The notes beneath the pieces are model-generated. The model ran no database searches. It saw only the letters and a list, made by a program, of their open reading frames with translations, and was not told the DNA's origin. This document shows, one piece after another, positions 24,250 to 36,229 of a stretch of DNA of 64,000 nt; position 1 is the first letter of the stretch; every line of letters begins with the position of its first letter. A program made the translations under genes and the position numbers. The stretch is from Steromphala cineraria (taxonomy: Eukaryota; Mollusca; Gastropoda; Trochida; Trochidae): NCBI GenBank assembly GCA_916613615.1, contig OU744731.1, positions 11,352,726 through 11,416,725 on the forward strand, given 5' to 3'.

Positions 24250-27200
24250 ATCATTTAGTCATCAGCATTTGCTCATAAATGTGATCTTATCTGATTCAAA
24301 CATTTTATTTCATGAAAAATGAAAAGGAATTGGCAAACAAGCACATGCTTACTAGTAAATCAATGCCTCTGCCGATCATATACAATGTTAGAGAAAGTTT
24401 AAATCCCACCCATATACTGCGAAACGTCATGGTTATCTGATGTGACGTTTAAATCTTCTAAATGCCCTTCATGAAACAATTTGGTTTCCTTGTCAACATT
24501 AACAATTTCAGACTTCCGTTGAAGTGGTTTTTTTCGGTTTGTGATGCAACAAGAATGTCAGAATACGTTCATCAACCTAATTTCTACATAGTTAGAATGT
24601 CTTTTTTTGTGTGTTAATGATTCAGACACAAATTGATTGACTTTACCGGTACTTATTTATGACTTAGACGACAAAGCTCTAAATTTCTTTAGTACACTAG
24701 TGTTTTAAGTCCAAATCGGGAGCTCGATCAAGTCCATAAAAAATTGGCAAGCGTTCCAAACCCGAAATCAATGCCTGCTCACTTTGAAATTGACAAGGAC
24801 AACGACTTGTTTAGAAAAGTATATATATAAGTAGTCATGTTTGACTACAAAAGCGCATTTTTAAGAATAACAGAAAGAGATATATCTTTTAGGAAAGAAT
24901 GACAGTCATTATTCATCATAAATATTAGTAGACAAGTATACCTATATTACTATATACCTAGGTGGTATGAAAATATATGAGGAAATAAAACCTAATGAGA
25001 GGATACACCTAGTACATTGACATTTCGTATGAAAGACCAATCCTTCCTGTGTACGAGACATTACTTAATAAACGATCTTTTCTTGGAATTACTTATCTTG
25101 TCTATGTATATATATGACTCAGCTTCAATATTAAACACAACTCTTTCCAAGAAATACTTGGTGTTGGAAAACAACATTCAATAACACTCAATATCTACCA
25201 AGCGTGATAGGTAGATATAGAAAATGTATTATTAGCACACGTAAGCCGAATAGGCTGATACGTGTTACAACACATCTGTCCCTATGTCTGTCACGTACAT
25301 AAATATAGACAATAAATCTCTGGGGGGAAAAGATGTTTATTAAAAAAATGTTTAATTGTTGTTGTTTTTTTTCAATAAAAGGTAAAAACGGAACCTTAGT
25401 TTGTCAGCCCGAGAAGATAAAGCCTACCAAGGCATATATAAGAAGACCGTGGGCATGATTTAAGAAATATGATATTCCTATATTCATTTCATTTATTTCA
25501 AAATTTGAAATTATTGACCACTTCAGTGAAGGGTCTGATTACATTATAAAGGAACCTTATATTTAAGTAATATAAGATTTCAGAAATCACAAGGAAGAGG
25601 TATATTTGCTTTTACCTCTATGTTATATAAATTGAGACGACAGACAGACAAAATATTTATTATTGTGTCACGTTTTATGTATATAATCGGATATAGCGAC
25701 AGTTTACAAACGTAAACAGTCTGTAAACAGCAGGATTGATGAGACACACAAAACAATATATACAAGTAAATAATTTATGATTTAAAAAATCATACAGGGC
25801 TTATATGAAACTCTTATGCAATAGAAAGGAAAGCACGTAATCCTCCTACTTGAGACAGATTAACTCTTTTATAAAGTCTAGATCCTTATTCAGCAAGTCT
25901 AGACTAGAAATACATTCCATTCTACCATGAATGTGATGAATACTAGATTCTGATTGGTTCTCCTGGAAAATCAAGCGCGTTCGGTTTCAATTTAAAATTT
26001 ACTCGCTATCAATCCAGTATAACATGTCTCTGATTTTAAAACACACTAGGTTTATCTCCTAATTATTTTGTTAATACTATTAAAACCTAATTTTAAGCTA
26101 ATACCATCTATCAAAAGAATATATGAATCTGACAGTGGAACAGTAATAAGAGATCAGTTTGACTTTTTCCCCCAATAACGTGGATATACTATACTTTCAT
26201 CAAAGTAAAAAAAAATGGAGGTTTAAAGGTTATACTTTTAGTTCTTTTATTTCATGAAGACTTTGATACTTCCCATCTGGGCATCGCTGTGCATTGTGGG
26301 CCTTGTGCAAGCTGCAAGCGTGGAAACGAGGCATAACAAATATGAACTATTATTTTATTATCATGTTTAGCAATGAAACCGAGCCATCTGTCACCATTCC
26401 GACGTGATTACGTATTTCATGACTTCCATGTGCAGTATTCCAATTAACTGTCCTACTTCATCGTGCCTATGTCTACGTTGTCACAAAAGCCTGGACCGTT
26501 AGATCAGGAATCGGGTTAATGAGACAGTCCATCTTAGAAATTTAGATTTTTTTCGCGTATTTTGTTTGTTTTTATAAAGATTTCATTCCTTGTAGAGAGT
26601 ACTCTGCTATGTACAAAACGCCATTAAGTCACACTTTCTGTTTCGAACGATTAGCTGAACAGAGAACGAAACTTGTAAATAAAAATGTGTTTGTCTTTTG
26701 AACGTATAGATGATGCGTCACTGTATTCGTCAAAGTATGGCGCAATAAAAATCAAATAATGTTATTTTTTATCGATGTTTGTTTCCACCAACGTTCTATT
26801 TAATAAGGTTTTTGTCATTCAAATTTCATAACATCCGTTTCAAGTCCAAAATGGTCTGAAGGTCTGACAGAGCAAACGCGAGTGAGGTACTTCCTTTGGG
26901 ATTTGGCACCCTTTTTCGCAACGATAACCAGCAATTCGATATTCATAATCGATTTATTATTGTACTGTCTAAATTAGAATTGATTTCAGTCTGTTTCTTC
27001 GTATCTGATTTCTTTTCTGTATGTCAGTCTCTCTCAACCCTCTCTCAGCGTTCAGTGCATATACCCCCTCCCCTTCCCTCCCATCCAACTTCCCCATATC
27101 ATGTTTGTAGCAAATGTCATAGGTACGTAGCTCCACAATGCACATGTGTTGGTAAACAGGTGGTGTTGTAGGTCAGGGTGACCGGGATCTGTAGCAGATT

Positions 27201-29790
27201 GGTGCTTTTAGAGTATATTCTAATATTAAATCAATGTTTACGAATCCGATAGCTGTTAGTGCAGTTGAGCGGGATACCTTAACTGATGACAGTGACGAAA
27301 CTCAACTCGTTCGAAAGGTGGTCAGTGTGATTTTGATCATTTCAACCCGTTATAGTTTGCAGTACCACTGTTCGTGAGGAGAGAATTGATTCAAGACAAA
27401 TCGAAAGGAAGACGAAAAAGAGGAAGAGTCGGCCAAATTGGAAAAAGGGTTGATGTATTGAACGACGATGATGAAGCTGTATTTTCCATCAATTTTTACT
27501 AGCGAACATTTTATGTTGGATAAATAACTTTAGAAAATTATTGGTCATAAGAGAATCCAAAACATCACATGCAAACACAAGGTCGCAAATGTCATTGATT
27601 TTTTTCCAAGTACTATCCTTGAATATGATGTATATGATTCATTAGAAACGAAAAAAAACAAAAAAAAACATAAACCGTCAAAAGGCACCAATACTCATAT
27701 GATGCCTTCTTCAAAATTTTAGAGTTTTTTTCGTTCTTGCAGCAGATGATTTCAAGAAACGCCTCCGACAGTCTAGCTTGCACGTGAACCACATGGACGA
27801 GTGTTTCTGAAAAGAACATCCTTGTTTACTGAACAAGTGACAAGCACGTGCAAATCGTGCATTGGTGTACATTTCCGAAGTAGGAAACTTCACAACCACT
27901 TTTGTCTTTTGTTGATTTCAAACTGTTAACGAACGACTGTGTGCACGTGCAAAGCGTGCAGTTGTGACTATTACCGAAGAAATAAAACAGTCTTTCTTTC
28001 AGTACTGCAACTTTATTTATGTTATTTTATTTCTTGAGGCTTTTCATTTTAGTCAATCTAGACTTGCAGAAATAGGATCTAGACTATATAGAAGGCTCCT
28101 ATTAAATACACAGTCATAAAGCAGGACTACTCTTTTCACGTTGAGTGATCGTGGGAAGTTTCGAGTTCCTGAACACAAGGCGGTTTACTTGCATTCGTTT
28201 TGTTCATAGTGTTTTGGTTTCTATTCTGAGATGTCAATGACAAGATACGGTCAATGACCAAACAGAAGATCTTATTGATATAAAAACTAGAAAACAGTGA
28301 TATCAAGGCAAAACAAAAAGTGTATTGCATATTTCAATAATAATACATAAACAAGCATATTGATATCCAAACCGATTTCAACTCGATGACAAATTGAAAT
28401 CCACACAACGTCAAACAAAGAATCCGACTAGCGTTAGTGACAAAACATGAATTTAAAAATCCAACCCCATTTGTAACAATATACAACCAATAGGTATAAG
28501 GCAACACCTGTGTCTTTAATATTTATTACCTATAACATTTGTAAAGCAAACCAAGACTTCAACTCTTAATGTCAGTTTTTTGTTAGTCTCACTTCTTATG
28601 TTATAAATGTTTTTGAGAAGTTCTATTCGGAGACTAAATGTAACTAGCCAATAAGCTCGACACATGACTCAGACTTACGTAAACAATATTTGACGTTAAA
28701 ATAACCTCTTCAAAAGCAAGTCTAGATCTGAAGTCAACCACTCTTAAAATGCCAATGAGGCTTAATAATTTATTGTATTTAACTATTTAATATTTTTGAT
28801 GAAACATCGAGATTTTTTCAGAAACTGAATATCAGTCTACAATGCTTTAACCCCATGCAGTCCACTACTCAGCTCGTGTGTGCAGTCAAGCATAACTATC
28901 AGGACCTCGTGAGTCACGTGATAGTTACATAATAACCGATGACTTATCATATTTCATGGGACGTGTGTTGATCAAAATCGTTAAAGCAGATACTGTTACC
29001 TGAGGTATAGACTTGGCACTGGTCTCTTCTCGTTATTACTTCTAAACTGTAAACGTAGTCTTAAAAACTCGGAACATTTTAAGTATATTCTTTTAAAGGT
29101 GCTATTTGAAAAAATAAAACGAAGAAATTTTATCGTAAAATATATAAGACTAAGTGGAACATGCTTGGCCCTATATTATTTTTGTTGGCTTTAGTTGATA
29201 TTAAGAACTATTCTATGACTTTTCATATCTTTCTGTGAAGCAAGTCTAGGTATGGCGGAAATGACACACGAGTCATTTTAAGTCTGTAACGGCCTGTGGG
29301 GTTCCTTTCAATATTCATTATAATAACTCTTTTATGTTTCACCTGCTTGAAACAGTCAAGCTGTGATGTTGATATTTCATTATCGGGTATTGATTAAAAA
29401 ATAGGACTTATTTGAAAGTGGTAAAAAAGGACATATTGTCAAATGATACCATTATGTTGTGGAGTTTTCAATCGAAAAAGTAAAAATGTGTATTTAATTA
29501 AATCAGCAAGTGTACTTATGGCCCAAATAACTTTTCCTCAGAAATCAATCATCTTACAACTATGTAGGCCTAATTCAAGCTGGTCGTGTGAACAAAAAGT
29601 TTACAACTATTGTTTCGTTATGACATTTTGCCTTTAATACACAAGGCAATGCTTTGTCCAAAAACAAGGACATTTTCACTCGTGGTATAAAGGCAATCTT
29701 TAGCAGCAGGCAATATGTTTTTATGCAGTGTGACACTTTTCCATGTCAATTCCCCCGAGCAACCGCGAATGGTTTCCTCTGAGCCCATAT
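24250..29790. other. Non-coding stretch between candidate enhancer and MXD upstream block
   Basis: No frame over 91 residues and no recognisable exon. Diverged repeat copies lie near 25398-25545 and 28700-28760. AAGTCTAGA words cluster at 25877-25910, 28060-28090 and 28719-28733. A CACGTG lies at 28915-28920. Confidence 0.5.
26255..26530. other. GC-balanced non-coding island, candidate conserved element
   Basis: GGGCATCGCTGTGCATTGTG, GACGTGATTACG and TTCCAATTAACTG lie in a block with more GC than its flanks. No frame, repeat or RNA structure was recognised. Confidence 0.2.
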
Positions 29791-29799
29791 AACCAAGGC

Positions 29800-30560
29800 A
29801 CATAAAACCGGCTTTTGTCAGAGAGCTCGCTATTCCTGCCCAGCGAGTAGGTCTGCCGTGCTGAAGTGAAAATCATACGCTCGTGTCAGAACTTGTCCAG
29901 TTATTTCTGTATCCGACGTTGGCACATAGTGAAATTACGCCAGCTTTATAATACTATATGGGCGTATCTTGAGGGTTTTCGCTTGCATATAGATATACGG
30001 TCAGGGTTAAATATATATCGAGGTTAGGCGAGGGTTGCACGTAAACAGGCCTATTTCAGCCTTCTTTGGATAGGCCAGCATTATCGCCTGATTGTGGTAA
30101 AAATATCGCCAACGCTATGACTAGACTTCGTGCGTCTGGTGTTGTAGTCACATTTACTGCTGACGAAACTAACATTCTCGTGATAATCAAGATATATCAT
30201 GCGGCAGCGATCCCGTGGCAAGTTTCGTAACTCTAATCTATTTATATTTTACGGCGAAATAAGCGACTTCAGCCCCCAGCGAAATCTCAAGCGGTCGTGA
30301 AATTGGGTCAGTAAAAGGCTGACGTGATACGCTAGTGTTTATATCCCAAGGCTAAATCAACAACCGGAACCATAGAGCACATACTAGATGTAGCAAACTT
30401 GCAACGAGTAGAGCGGCACTAACAGTACGCTAGCATGACTTGGTCTAAGATGCGGCCGTTTCATGGTTCTCAGTCAGTTCCATGTTCTGTCCGAAGCTAG
30501 ATTGTGCATAGGCCTACAGATCGAGCGTATTTTGCTCGAGAACCGTACACATGCATGATC
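29800..30560. other. GC/CpG-enriched non-coding block upstream of MXD
   Basis: This stretch has clearly more CpG (for example GCGATCCCGTGG, ACGGCGAAATAAGCG, AAGCGGTCGTG) than DNA on either side and no supported gene. It could hold a distal promoter, an untranslated first exon or an enhancer of MXD. No splice-donor pairing can be proven from sequence alone. Confidence 0.3.
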
Positions 30561-30879
30561 AAAAACTTTATTAAATTAAATATATGAACACAAATATGTT
30601 GAAAATAACGCTATAGATATAACAAATTTAAGATAAAAGCTTGTCATTGCACGCTTTGCAATAAATGAATGCATGCATTCAAGATATTTTCTAAAAACAC
30701 GCCTAACTACCTGTTTAGAGCGCCAAATAACATCCATCAACGAGGACAGAAAATGAACAAAACGCGGCAATTTAACATCAATATCCGCCGTGCAGTTATG
30801 TCTTAACCAGCGCTGTTTCATTTCACTTTCATTTATCCAATTTGCACATAAAATAACCAAGAGAGGGCTTAGAAACGCT

Positions 30880-31260
30880 AAACCCGCTCATTCCGATGAC
30901 CAACGCCCTAAATGCAAGTTGTGTTGTTATTTTCCTCGCTCCCTTGCAAGCAGAGAAGGCGTGGCACAGTCACGTGGCTTGATCTTGACCTCATTTCCAT
31001 TGGCTTAACCGGTGGTTGATTAATATTCATGAGGTCAATGACGTAGCGCGAGTATCTGTCTCATTCATATTCATGAAGGATGATGTCATGACCAATCAAA
31101 TTGCAGCTGCTGGCTTAGATTATTCAAATGAAAGGTAAACAAACGAGTGTTTGCGTTCGCCTGCCTCAACGTGCGTTCAGTTCAGGCCAAAACAACCACG
31201 ACAGCAAGAGCTTTCAGTTCGTTTTTCTTTTGAGTTTGCCAAAATCTGCAATTATTTTCG
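30880..31260 (+). promoter_or_regulatory. MXD: Probable MXD promoter and 5' UTR
   Basis: The 380 bp before the start codon are richer in GC and CpG than the flanks. Visible motifs are a CACGTG E-box at 30971-30976, a CCAAT box (GACCAATCAAAT, about 31088-31099), CRE/AP-1-like TGACGTAG and TGATGTCATG, and two copies of ATATTCATGARG at 31023 and 31064. No TATA box is placed suitably. TCAGTTC near 31178 fits an initiator, but the start site is inferred only from position. Confidence 0.5.
30971..30976. promoter_or_regulatory. Canonical E-box CACGTG upstream of MXD
   Basis: GTCACGTGGC lies 285-290 bp before the MXD start codon. CACGTG is the preferred site of MAX dimers with MYC or MXD proteins, and also of USF and TFE-type factors. 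Autoregulation or MYC input is an inference from position and motif. Confidence 0.45.
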
Positions 31261-31321
31261 ATGATGCACAGTATTTCACAACTTCTACAAGCCGCTGAAT
31301 ATATCGAGAGAAGAGAAAGAG
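31261..31321 (+). CDS. MXD: MXD coding exon 1 (Sin3-interaction domain)
   Basis: The exon encodes residues 1-20 and the first base of Glu21. It begins ATGATG and ends at a GTAAAT donor (31322). The amphipathic helix [16 protein letters not shown] is almost entirely in this exon. Intron 1 is only 119 bp (31322-31440) and ends TTCTTGCAG. Confidence 0.93.
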
Positions 31322-34300
31322 GTAAATTCAATGGTAAATAGCAAATTTTTCTTCAATGTTTTGCCACGTTGCAGCATGATCGCCCATTTTGACAGTTCGG
31401 TTTGTTCATGTGGTCTATTTATTATGATCCTTTCTTGCAGAAGCTGAACATGGCTATGCTTCAACATTGCCTATGCCCGATGAATATTCGAAGAAAAAGA
31501 GTAAAGGAAAGAAAACTCAGGGAAATAGGTACGGATTTTGTCGATTTTGAAGAGAGATATCGCACTGACAGGATCTAGGCTAGTGCAGGTCAGCTGATAG
31601 TCATGCCGCTCTGCACGCCCGCGATCTGTCAAACTCGCGCTCCCAAGACATTCTTTAATAAAGAGGCATCGGTTAAAATAAATACTTTTTAGTGATAGAT
31701 TATTGAGAATACTTTCATTTTCATCCATTTAGAAGCATTGTATGTGCTGTTAAACCCCTTGGTGGAAAATCTTTACGCGCTGTCAAAATCTCACAGTCAG
31801 CCGACGACAGGCCGCCATCTTGTGGATCTGTGCTGGGCTCAGCTTTTCTTGTTTACAACAACAAAGAACCTTCATAACGTTATTTTGCAACATATGCGTA
31901 ACTATTTTGAATGCAATTTCTAAATAAAAGTCCCCTTTTGTTATTTATGTCAACATTTAAGAGATCTGTTAACAAAGGTCAGCGCATATTTAGTCCAAAG
32001 TTAGAGGGAATTTGCGCGCTTACAAACGGCAGCTGTCAGTTGTTTCATACCGGTGACAAAGAGGCTTTCCTTATACTCTTGTCTTGCATCGCCGAATATG
32101 CCAACACATTTAAAATTGCAACCTGACTGTTATTTATTCTTGCAAATATCTATATTAAAATGCTTGTGATTATTTATTAGCACTGCTTTCATGGCGCCAA
32201 GTTGATAGTCAGCTAACGCCCTTTCTAACGGTTGAGAGCCAACGATTGTTTACAAATAAGGCACTTCACAAATTTACACCTTAAGACAATATATTGTAAT
32301 ATTATTTAAAAGAAAACTGCATACAAATCTGCTTCCAAGCTTATGATTGTTCTGAAATGTAACTTTGCCACGTAGCGGTGATAGAGAAGATACAATTCTT
32401 CCCGGTCAAGTCAACGATTTTGTGATCAGCACGAACGCTGTAAAATGCTTCACAACATTTGCCTAATTTGTTTTGATTTGAAAGTTTGAACACACAATTC
32501 TAAGATATATTTTTTCATTTCAGATCTACTCACAATGAATTAGAAAAAAATAGGTAAGTAATATTATCAGTACATGATCTTCTAATCTCTCCTTCGTTTG
32601 GGCTTCCACCATTTTGAAACTCGTTTTGTTTTGACAGCTTGGTTGTTTATGTCATTATTGCCTCAGTTTTATCAGTATTCCGTTTGATAATAAATTTGAT
32701 GGATTATGGTTTAAGTCAACTTTTGGGCTTTGTAGATTCGCCCTTCTATTTATGAAGCGAAGCTTTGTGTTTATCACAGCGGGCTTGAGATTCCATATTG
32801 GTCATGTGGTTCTCATTCGACCTTCACCTTGGTTTAGCAAACACTGAAGCGGAATCTTAGCAGCACACAAAGAAATGTGCATTTTGATTGATTTTTAACG
32901 TACAGCACCAAGTTTTGGCGCAAAAGTAACATCTTTGTTCCATGTTTCGTTTATGATCAATTGTTAATTAAAGTAAATCCTGATGTCAAGTATTTTTTAT
33001 TCAATTGAATACGAAATTTTCTTATTGATCAATAAAATTATTTTATTTGGTCTGTACTGGAGATATTAGACTTTGTAATCAACGTTGATGTTGACATTTT
33101 TGAATTATTTTTATTATTCTGTTCTGATTGTCCTATTTTGACATTGTTATTTTAATATGTTAATACTGTTATTGAATATTCATCTCGTACCTGTCCTCAA
33201 TTTGGTTGGAGAAAGATACATATTGTCAATTTACATATTAAGGACAAAAATAATTTCATATACAATGATTTTTGAAAATAGAGTAGTGTGTCATGTATGT
33301 TAAATGTCTACTAATTTCAACATTTTCGGCGTTTTTTTTAATTACAATAATGCCATCACGATCAAATGTTCTCAACATATTTATACTGACTATCTAGTCC
33401 GGTAGCCCATGGATAGATAAAAAAAATAGTTAAAAAATTGTTTCCAAAATTATGTCAGACTGATTGACATGCGTCATCTTCCGGTTTTCAATCACATTCA
33501 TGACTTCAAGATATAGCATATATGACCGCCACACAACTCAAGGGGTGGCATTTTAAAAACGATATGATTATGAAGATGTGTTTCGACTAGTACTCTCAGA
33601 AATAAAAAAAAACTCATTGTCATGTGAAAATAAGGATAAGGAGATCAATAGCATATCAAATTATTGTTTTCATTATCTATAAGGTCAGATTCGTTCTCAT
33701 CTTATTGAAAACATTAGAATGTTATTTTATTTTACAAAAATAAAACCTGTATATTGACGCTTTTGTTATGATGTCAACAGTCAGCCCAGGCCAAGTTAGT
33801 GCTTTAACCTTTGTTGAAAAACTTAACATACATATAGTTATTGAGAAAATATCTTTGACAAAGGTTTATTCTCAGTTGTTGCTTTTTTTAGTAATTTTCT
33901 TAATTTTTATTGGCTATGCTCATATGCTCATACATCAATCAAAAACTTCAAAGTTGAATGGACCATTTTTCATCCAATGTGCAAAGTGGTCAATAGCCCC
34001 TGTCTTTCCCCTTCTCTGCACATGTGGCGTAAACATAATGCTTAAAGGGAGAGTCTTATCGGGGTATTTTTTGTGGAAACAAAATTCAAGAGGACTTCCA
34101 GTTCCGTTTTTACTTATATATGATTTTTACATGATTATTCCACACTTATTTTCAAATATGTTAGTGAAGGTCACATTTTAGTTATTCTAGATTTAACAAT
34201 TTGACGAAGAATAGAATGCATCACTGCACCCACTTGAATTTTGTTTCCACCAAACACTGATAGGACCGTCCCTTTAAGTGATTCAACAATGATTCATCAA

Positions 34301-36229
34301 TTTGCATTTCATGTGATGTATAAGAGGTTCACAAAGCTAAGAAGCTGCAATATCTTCACCTTGTATTACTGCTTATGTAGTTATATTTTTATTTGTAGGC
34401 GAGCCCATCTGAGACACTGTTTGGAAAAATTGAAAGACATGGTGCCCCTGGGTCCAGATGCAACAAGACATACAACGTTAGGGCTTCTTACCAAAGCAAG
34501 AAGTTTTATTAGGGTGAGTAAAATGCTTTAGTAGACTTTAAGTATACAGAAGGAAGCTTGTGTTAAGTGATATTAAGTAAAAGTTTGATAGAAGTTATTT
34601 TATGCTTGACTTATGCTTATATTTGACTTGAAATATTTTAAAATATAGTTGAAAGTTTGTTTACTTTGTCTGTCATTTGTAATCCAATCAGAAGTTCATG
34701 ATTTTCAAACTTCAATGAACTTTGGTAGCATTCAGTTTTTCTTACTTCAAAATTACTTTGAAATTTACATCTCGATGGGGTTGATTCATTCACATATTTC
34801 TATTTTTATGATAAATTGTTCATATTACACATTTGTAAATGTGTACTTTAGTTGAATAACTTGTTAATACACAAATATGACAAATAAAAACCATTCAAAA
34901 CGGAAAATTAACCGGTGGCATGAATAAGATCTTATCAATATAGTCATGATCTACCAATGAGAAATTTAGCTCCGTTTACACCTAATTAATTTAGGTTTGA
35001 CATATAAGGAATGTTCCCAAGGTTGCCTGATGCCAGGAGTCAAACTTTGTGAAGTAAAAATGTAAACAAAGATGGCTGACATCAGCTGTCAAATTGGGTC
35101 TTGACAGAGTTATCTCCCTTTGATAACTATTTTAGTTGGGTCTGTGTCAGACCTACTTTGCTTAGGATTAAAAATGTAATGATATGATTTCACAAAATAA
35201 TTTTTGACAATTTTAAAATATAAAAGGAAGAAATTTTAATTCGTTTTACTGAATAATTTCTTATCTTAATAAGTAGTGGATTAAACAAGTAGACAGTTAA
35301 CTTTGTAAGTTTTAAAAAATACTTTTGACAATAAATATGACAAATTAACATTCTTATTATTTTATTTATTTATAATTATCAAACTTGTTATGAATTTCAG
35401 TGCTGTTGGAACTTATTTCACTCATTTTAAATCATGATTTAAGGTTGTCCTTTTAAAGATTATCATCTAAAAAAAATACCCCTTTAATATGGTCAACTGT
35501 CATTACTTATCTACATATATTTGTGGTGTCTGAAATTATAGTTTCCAAATTACTTTCCAGATTTTAGAGGATAAAGAAAGGAAACATTATTCTCTGAAAG
35601 ATCAACTTCGAAGGGAACAGAGACACTTACAGAGGAAACTAGATCAGATGGGTGTTGGAATGTACCGAGTGAAACAGGAACGGAGTATTAGTGAATGCAG
35701 TACGTCTACGAACTCAACTACCTCAACTTCAGAGTCCGGTGAGTCATGAGTTACCTATTGAATAAAAATTTATTCAGTTTAATTTTCATTTGTTCACCAA
35801 TTTCTAAGTTTATCAATATCGATTCGTTCATATTTGAATCAGTACAGACATTTACACCTGCTTTTGGCTTGATGTCATTTAATAAATTTGGGATATCTTT
35901 GCTATTGTATTGTTCACTTTTAGTCTACTCTTAAATCCCAAAGATGAGTAACTGAAGTACTTAGGTTTTGGTTTTGTAGGTTATCTATGCAGTAAAACTA
36001 TTGGTTGTTCTTGAAAACAATATTACCAAAATACCATTGATATCAATTAGAACAATAATTAAGTTAAAAAATTTCAATTCCAGATGAAGTGGATATCTTG
36101 GGTGACAACAGTGCCCAGAGCGATACTGATGACCATAGCAGCATTGGAAGTGGCGGTAGCGACGGTTACAGTGTCGATAACCGATTTTTTAGCTATATGG
36201 ACGATTCACCTTACTCCGAGGCCCTTTGA
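31261..36229 (+). CDS. MXD: MXD/MAD-family bHLH-leucine zipper transcriptional repressor (spliced, six coding exons)
   Basis: This nuclear repressor family pairs with MAX, binds CACGTG E-boxes and recruits SIN3-HDAC, opposing MYC. Joining 31261-31321, 31441-31528, 32524-32553, 34399-34513, 35561-35738 and 36084-36229 gives 618 nt, or 205 residues plus TGA. All introns are GT-AG. Residues 5-21 ([17 protein letters not shown]) match the Sin3-interaction helix, and AEHGYAS follows as in vertebrate MXD proteins. Lysine-rich residues 38-45 precede the basic region [13 protein letters not shown] (53-65), where His53, Glu57 and Arg61 are the expected E-box contacts. The HLH runs to about residue 98. 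The zipper register is L100-H107-L114-L121-M128. VKQE (135-138) fits a SUMO site. The tail is acidic and Ser-rich, and [14 protein letters not shown] resembles the MXD C-terminus. ATG 31261 is the first start after an in-frame TGA at 31231; a second ATG follows directly. Length is close to MXD3/MXD4. I cannot assign a vertebrate paralogue, and invertebrates usually have one MXD. Confidence 0.96.
31441..31528 (+). CDS. MXD: MXD coding exon 2 (linker and lysine-rich stretch)
   Basis: The exon completes Glu21 and encodes [15 protein letters not shown] followed by a Lys-rich stretch (SKKKSKGKK), a plausible nuclear-localisation patch. It ends within Arg50 at a GTACGG donor (31529). Intron 2 is 995 bp with a polypyrimidine tract and a CAG acceptor at 32521-32523. 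Confidence 0.92.
32524..32553 (+). CDS. MXD: MXD coding exon 3, a 30-nt microexon carrying the start of the basic region
   Basis: Exactly 30 nt encode STHNELEKN, with a split Arg codon at each edge (Arg50 and Arg60). The flanks are TTTCAG and GTAAGTA. The segment supplies the E-box contacts His53 and Glu57, so skipping it would keep the frame but destroy DNA binding. Both split codons and both splice sites agree with neighbouring exons. Confidence 0.93.
34042..34277. mobile_element. MITE in MXD intron 3, TTAA target, about 47-bp terminal inverted repeats
   Basis: The left end TTAAAGGGAGAGTCTTATC and the reverse complement of the right end (TTAAAGGGACGGTCCTATC) align through GTGGAAACAAAATTCAAG about 45 bp in. 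The element is 236 bp and bounded by TTAA on both sides. TTAA duplication is typical of piggyBac-type transposition; the class assignment is inference. It covers the end of a 137-residue chance frame (33768-34181), which argues that frame is not a gene. Confidence 0.75.
34399..34513 (+). CDS. MXD: MXD coding exon 4 (rest of basic region and HLH)
   Basis: This 115-nt exon completes Arg60 and encodes [18 protein letters not shown], then the loop PDATRHTT and helix 2 [12 protein letters not shown], ending in phase 0 at Arg98 with a GTGAGT donor. Order and spacing match MXD/MXI1 HLH regions. Intron 3 (32554-34398, 1845 bp) contains a MITE at 34042-34277. Intron 4 (34514-35560) is 1047 bp. Confidence 0.94.
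35108..35126. repeat. GAGTTATCTCCCTTT motif in MXD intron 4
   Basis: The motif is common in molluscan genomes as part of short interspersed repeats (recollection, not searched). Here it forms a GTTATC...GATAAC inverted pair inside a repeat-like stretch at about 35000-35160. Confidence 0.4.
35561..35738 (+). CDS. MXD: MXD coding exon 5 (leucine zipper and Ser/Thr-rich linker)
   Basis: The exon encodes residues 99-157 and the first base of Asp158. It begins [20 protein letters not shown] and continues [11 protein letters not shown], the MAX-pairing zipper. VKQERS and a Ser/Thr-rich run ([13 protein letters not shown]) follow. The acceptor is TTTCCAG and the donor GTGAGT. Intron 5 is 345 bp. 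Confidence 0.94.
36084..36229 (+). CDS. MXD: MXD terminal coding exon 6
   Basis: The exon completes Asp158 and encodes an acidic tail ([18 protein letters not shown]), then a Ser/Gly stretch ending [11 protein letters not shown], and ends [15 protein letters not shown] at 36227-36229. The DxDDHSS...SDxGYS pattern resembles the C-termini of vertebrate MXD1 and MXI1, which supports the frame. Confidence 0.92.

Noticed and set aside
33768..34181. 137-residue hydrophobic plus-strand frame in MXD intron 3
   Set aside because: Its last third lies inside a MITE, it is within an intron, and it matches no family I know.
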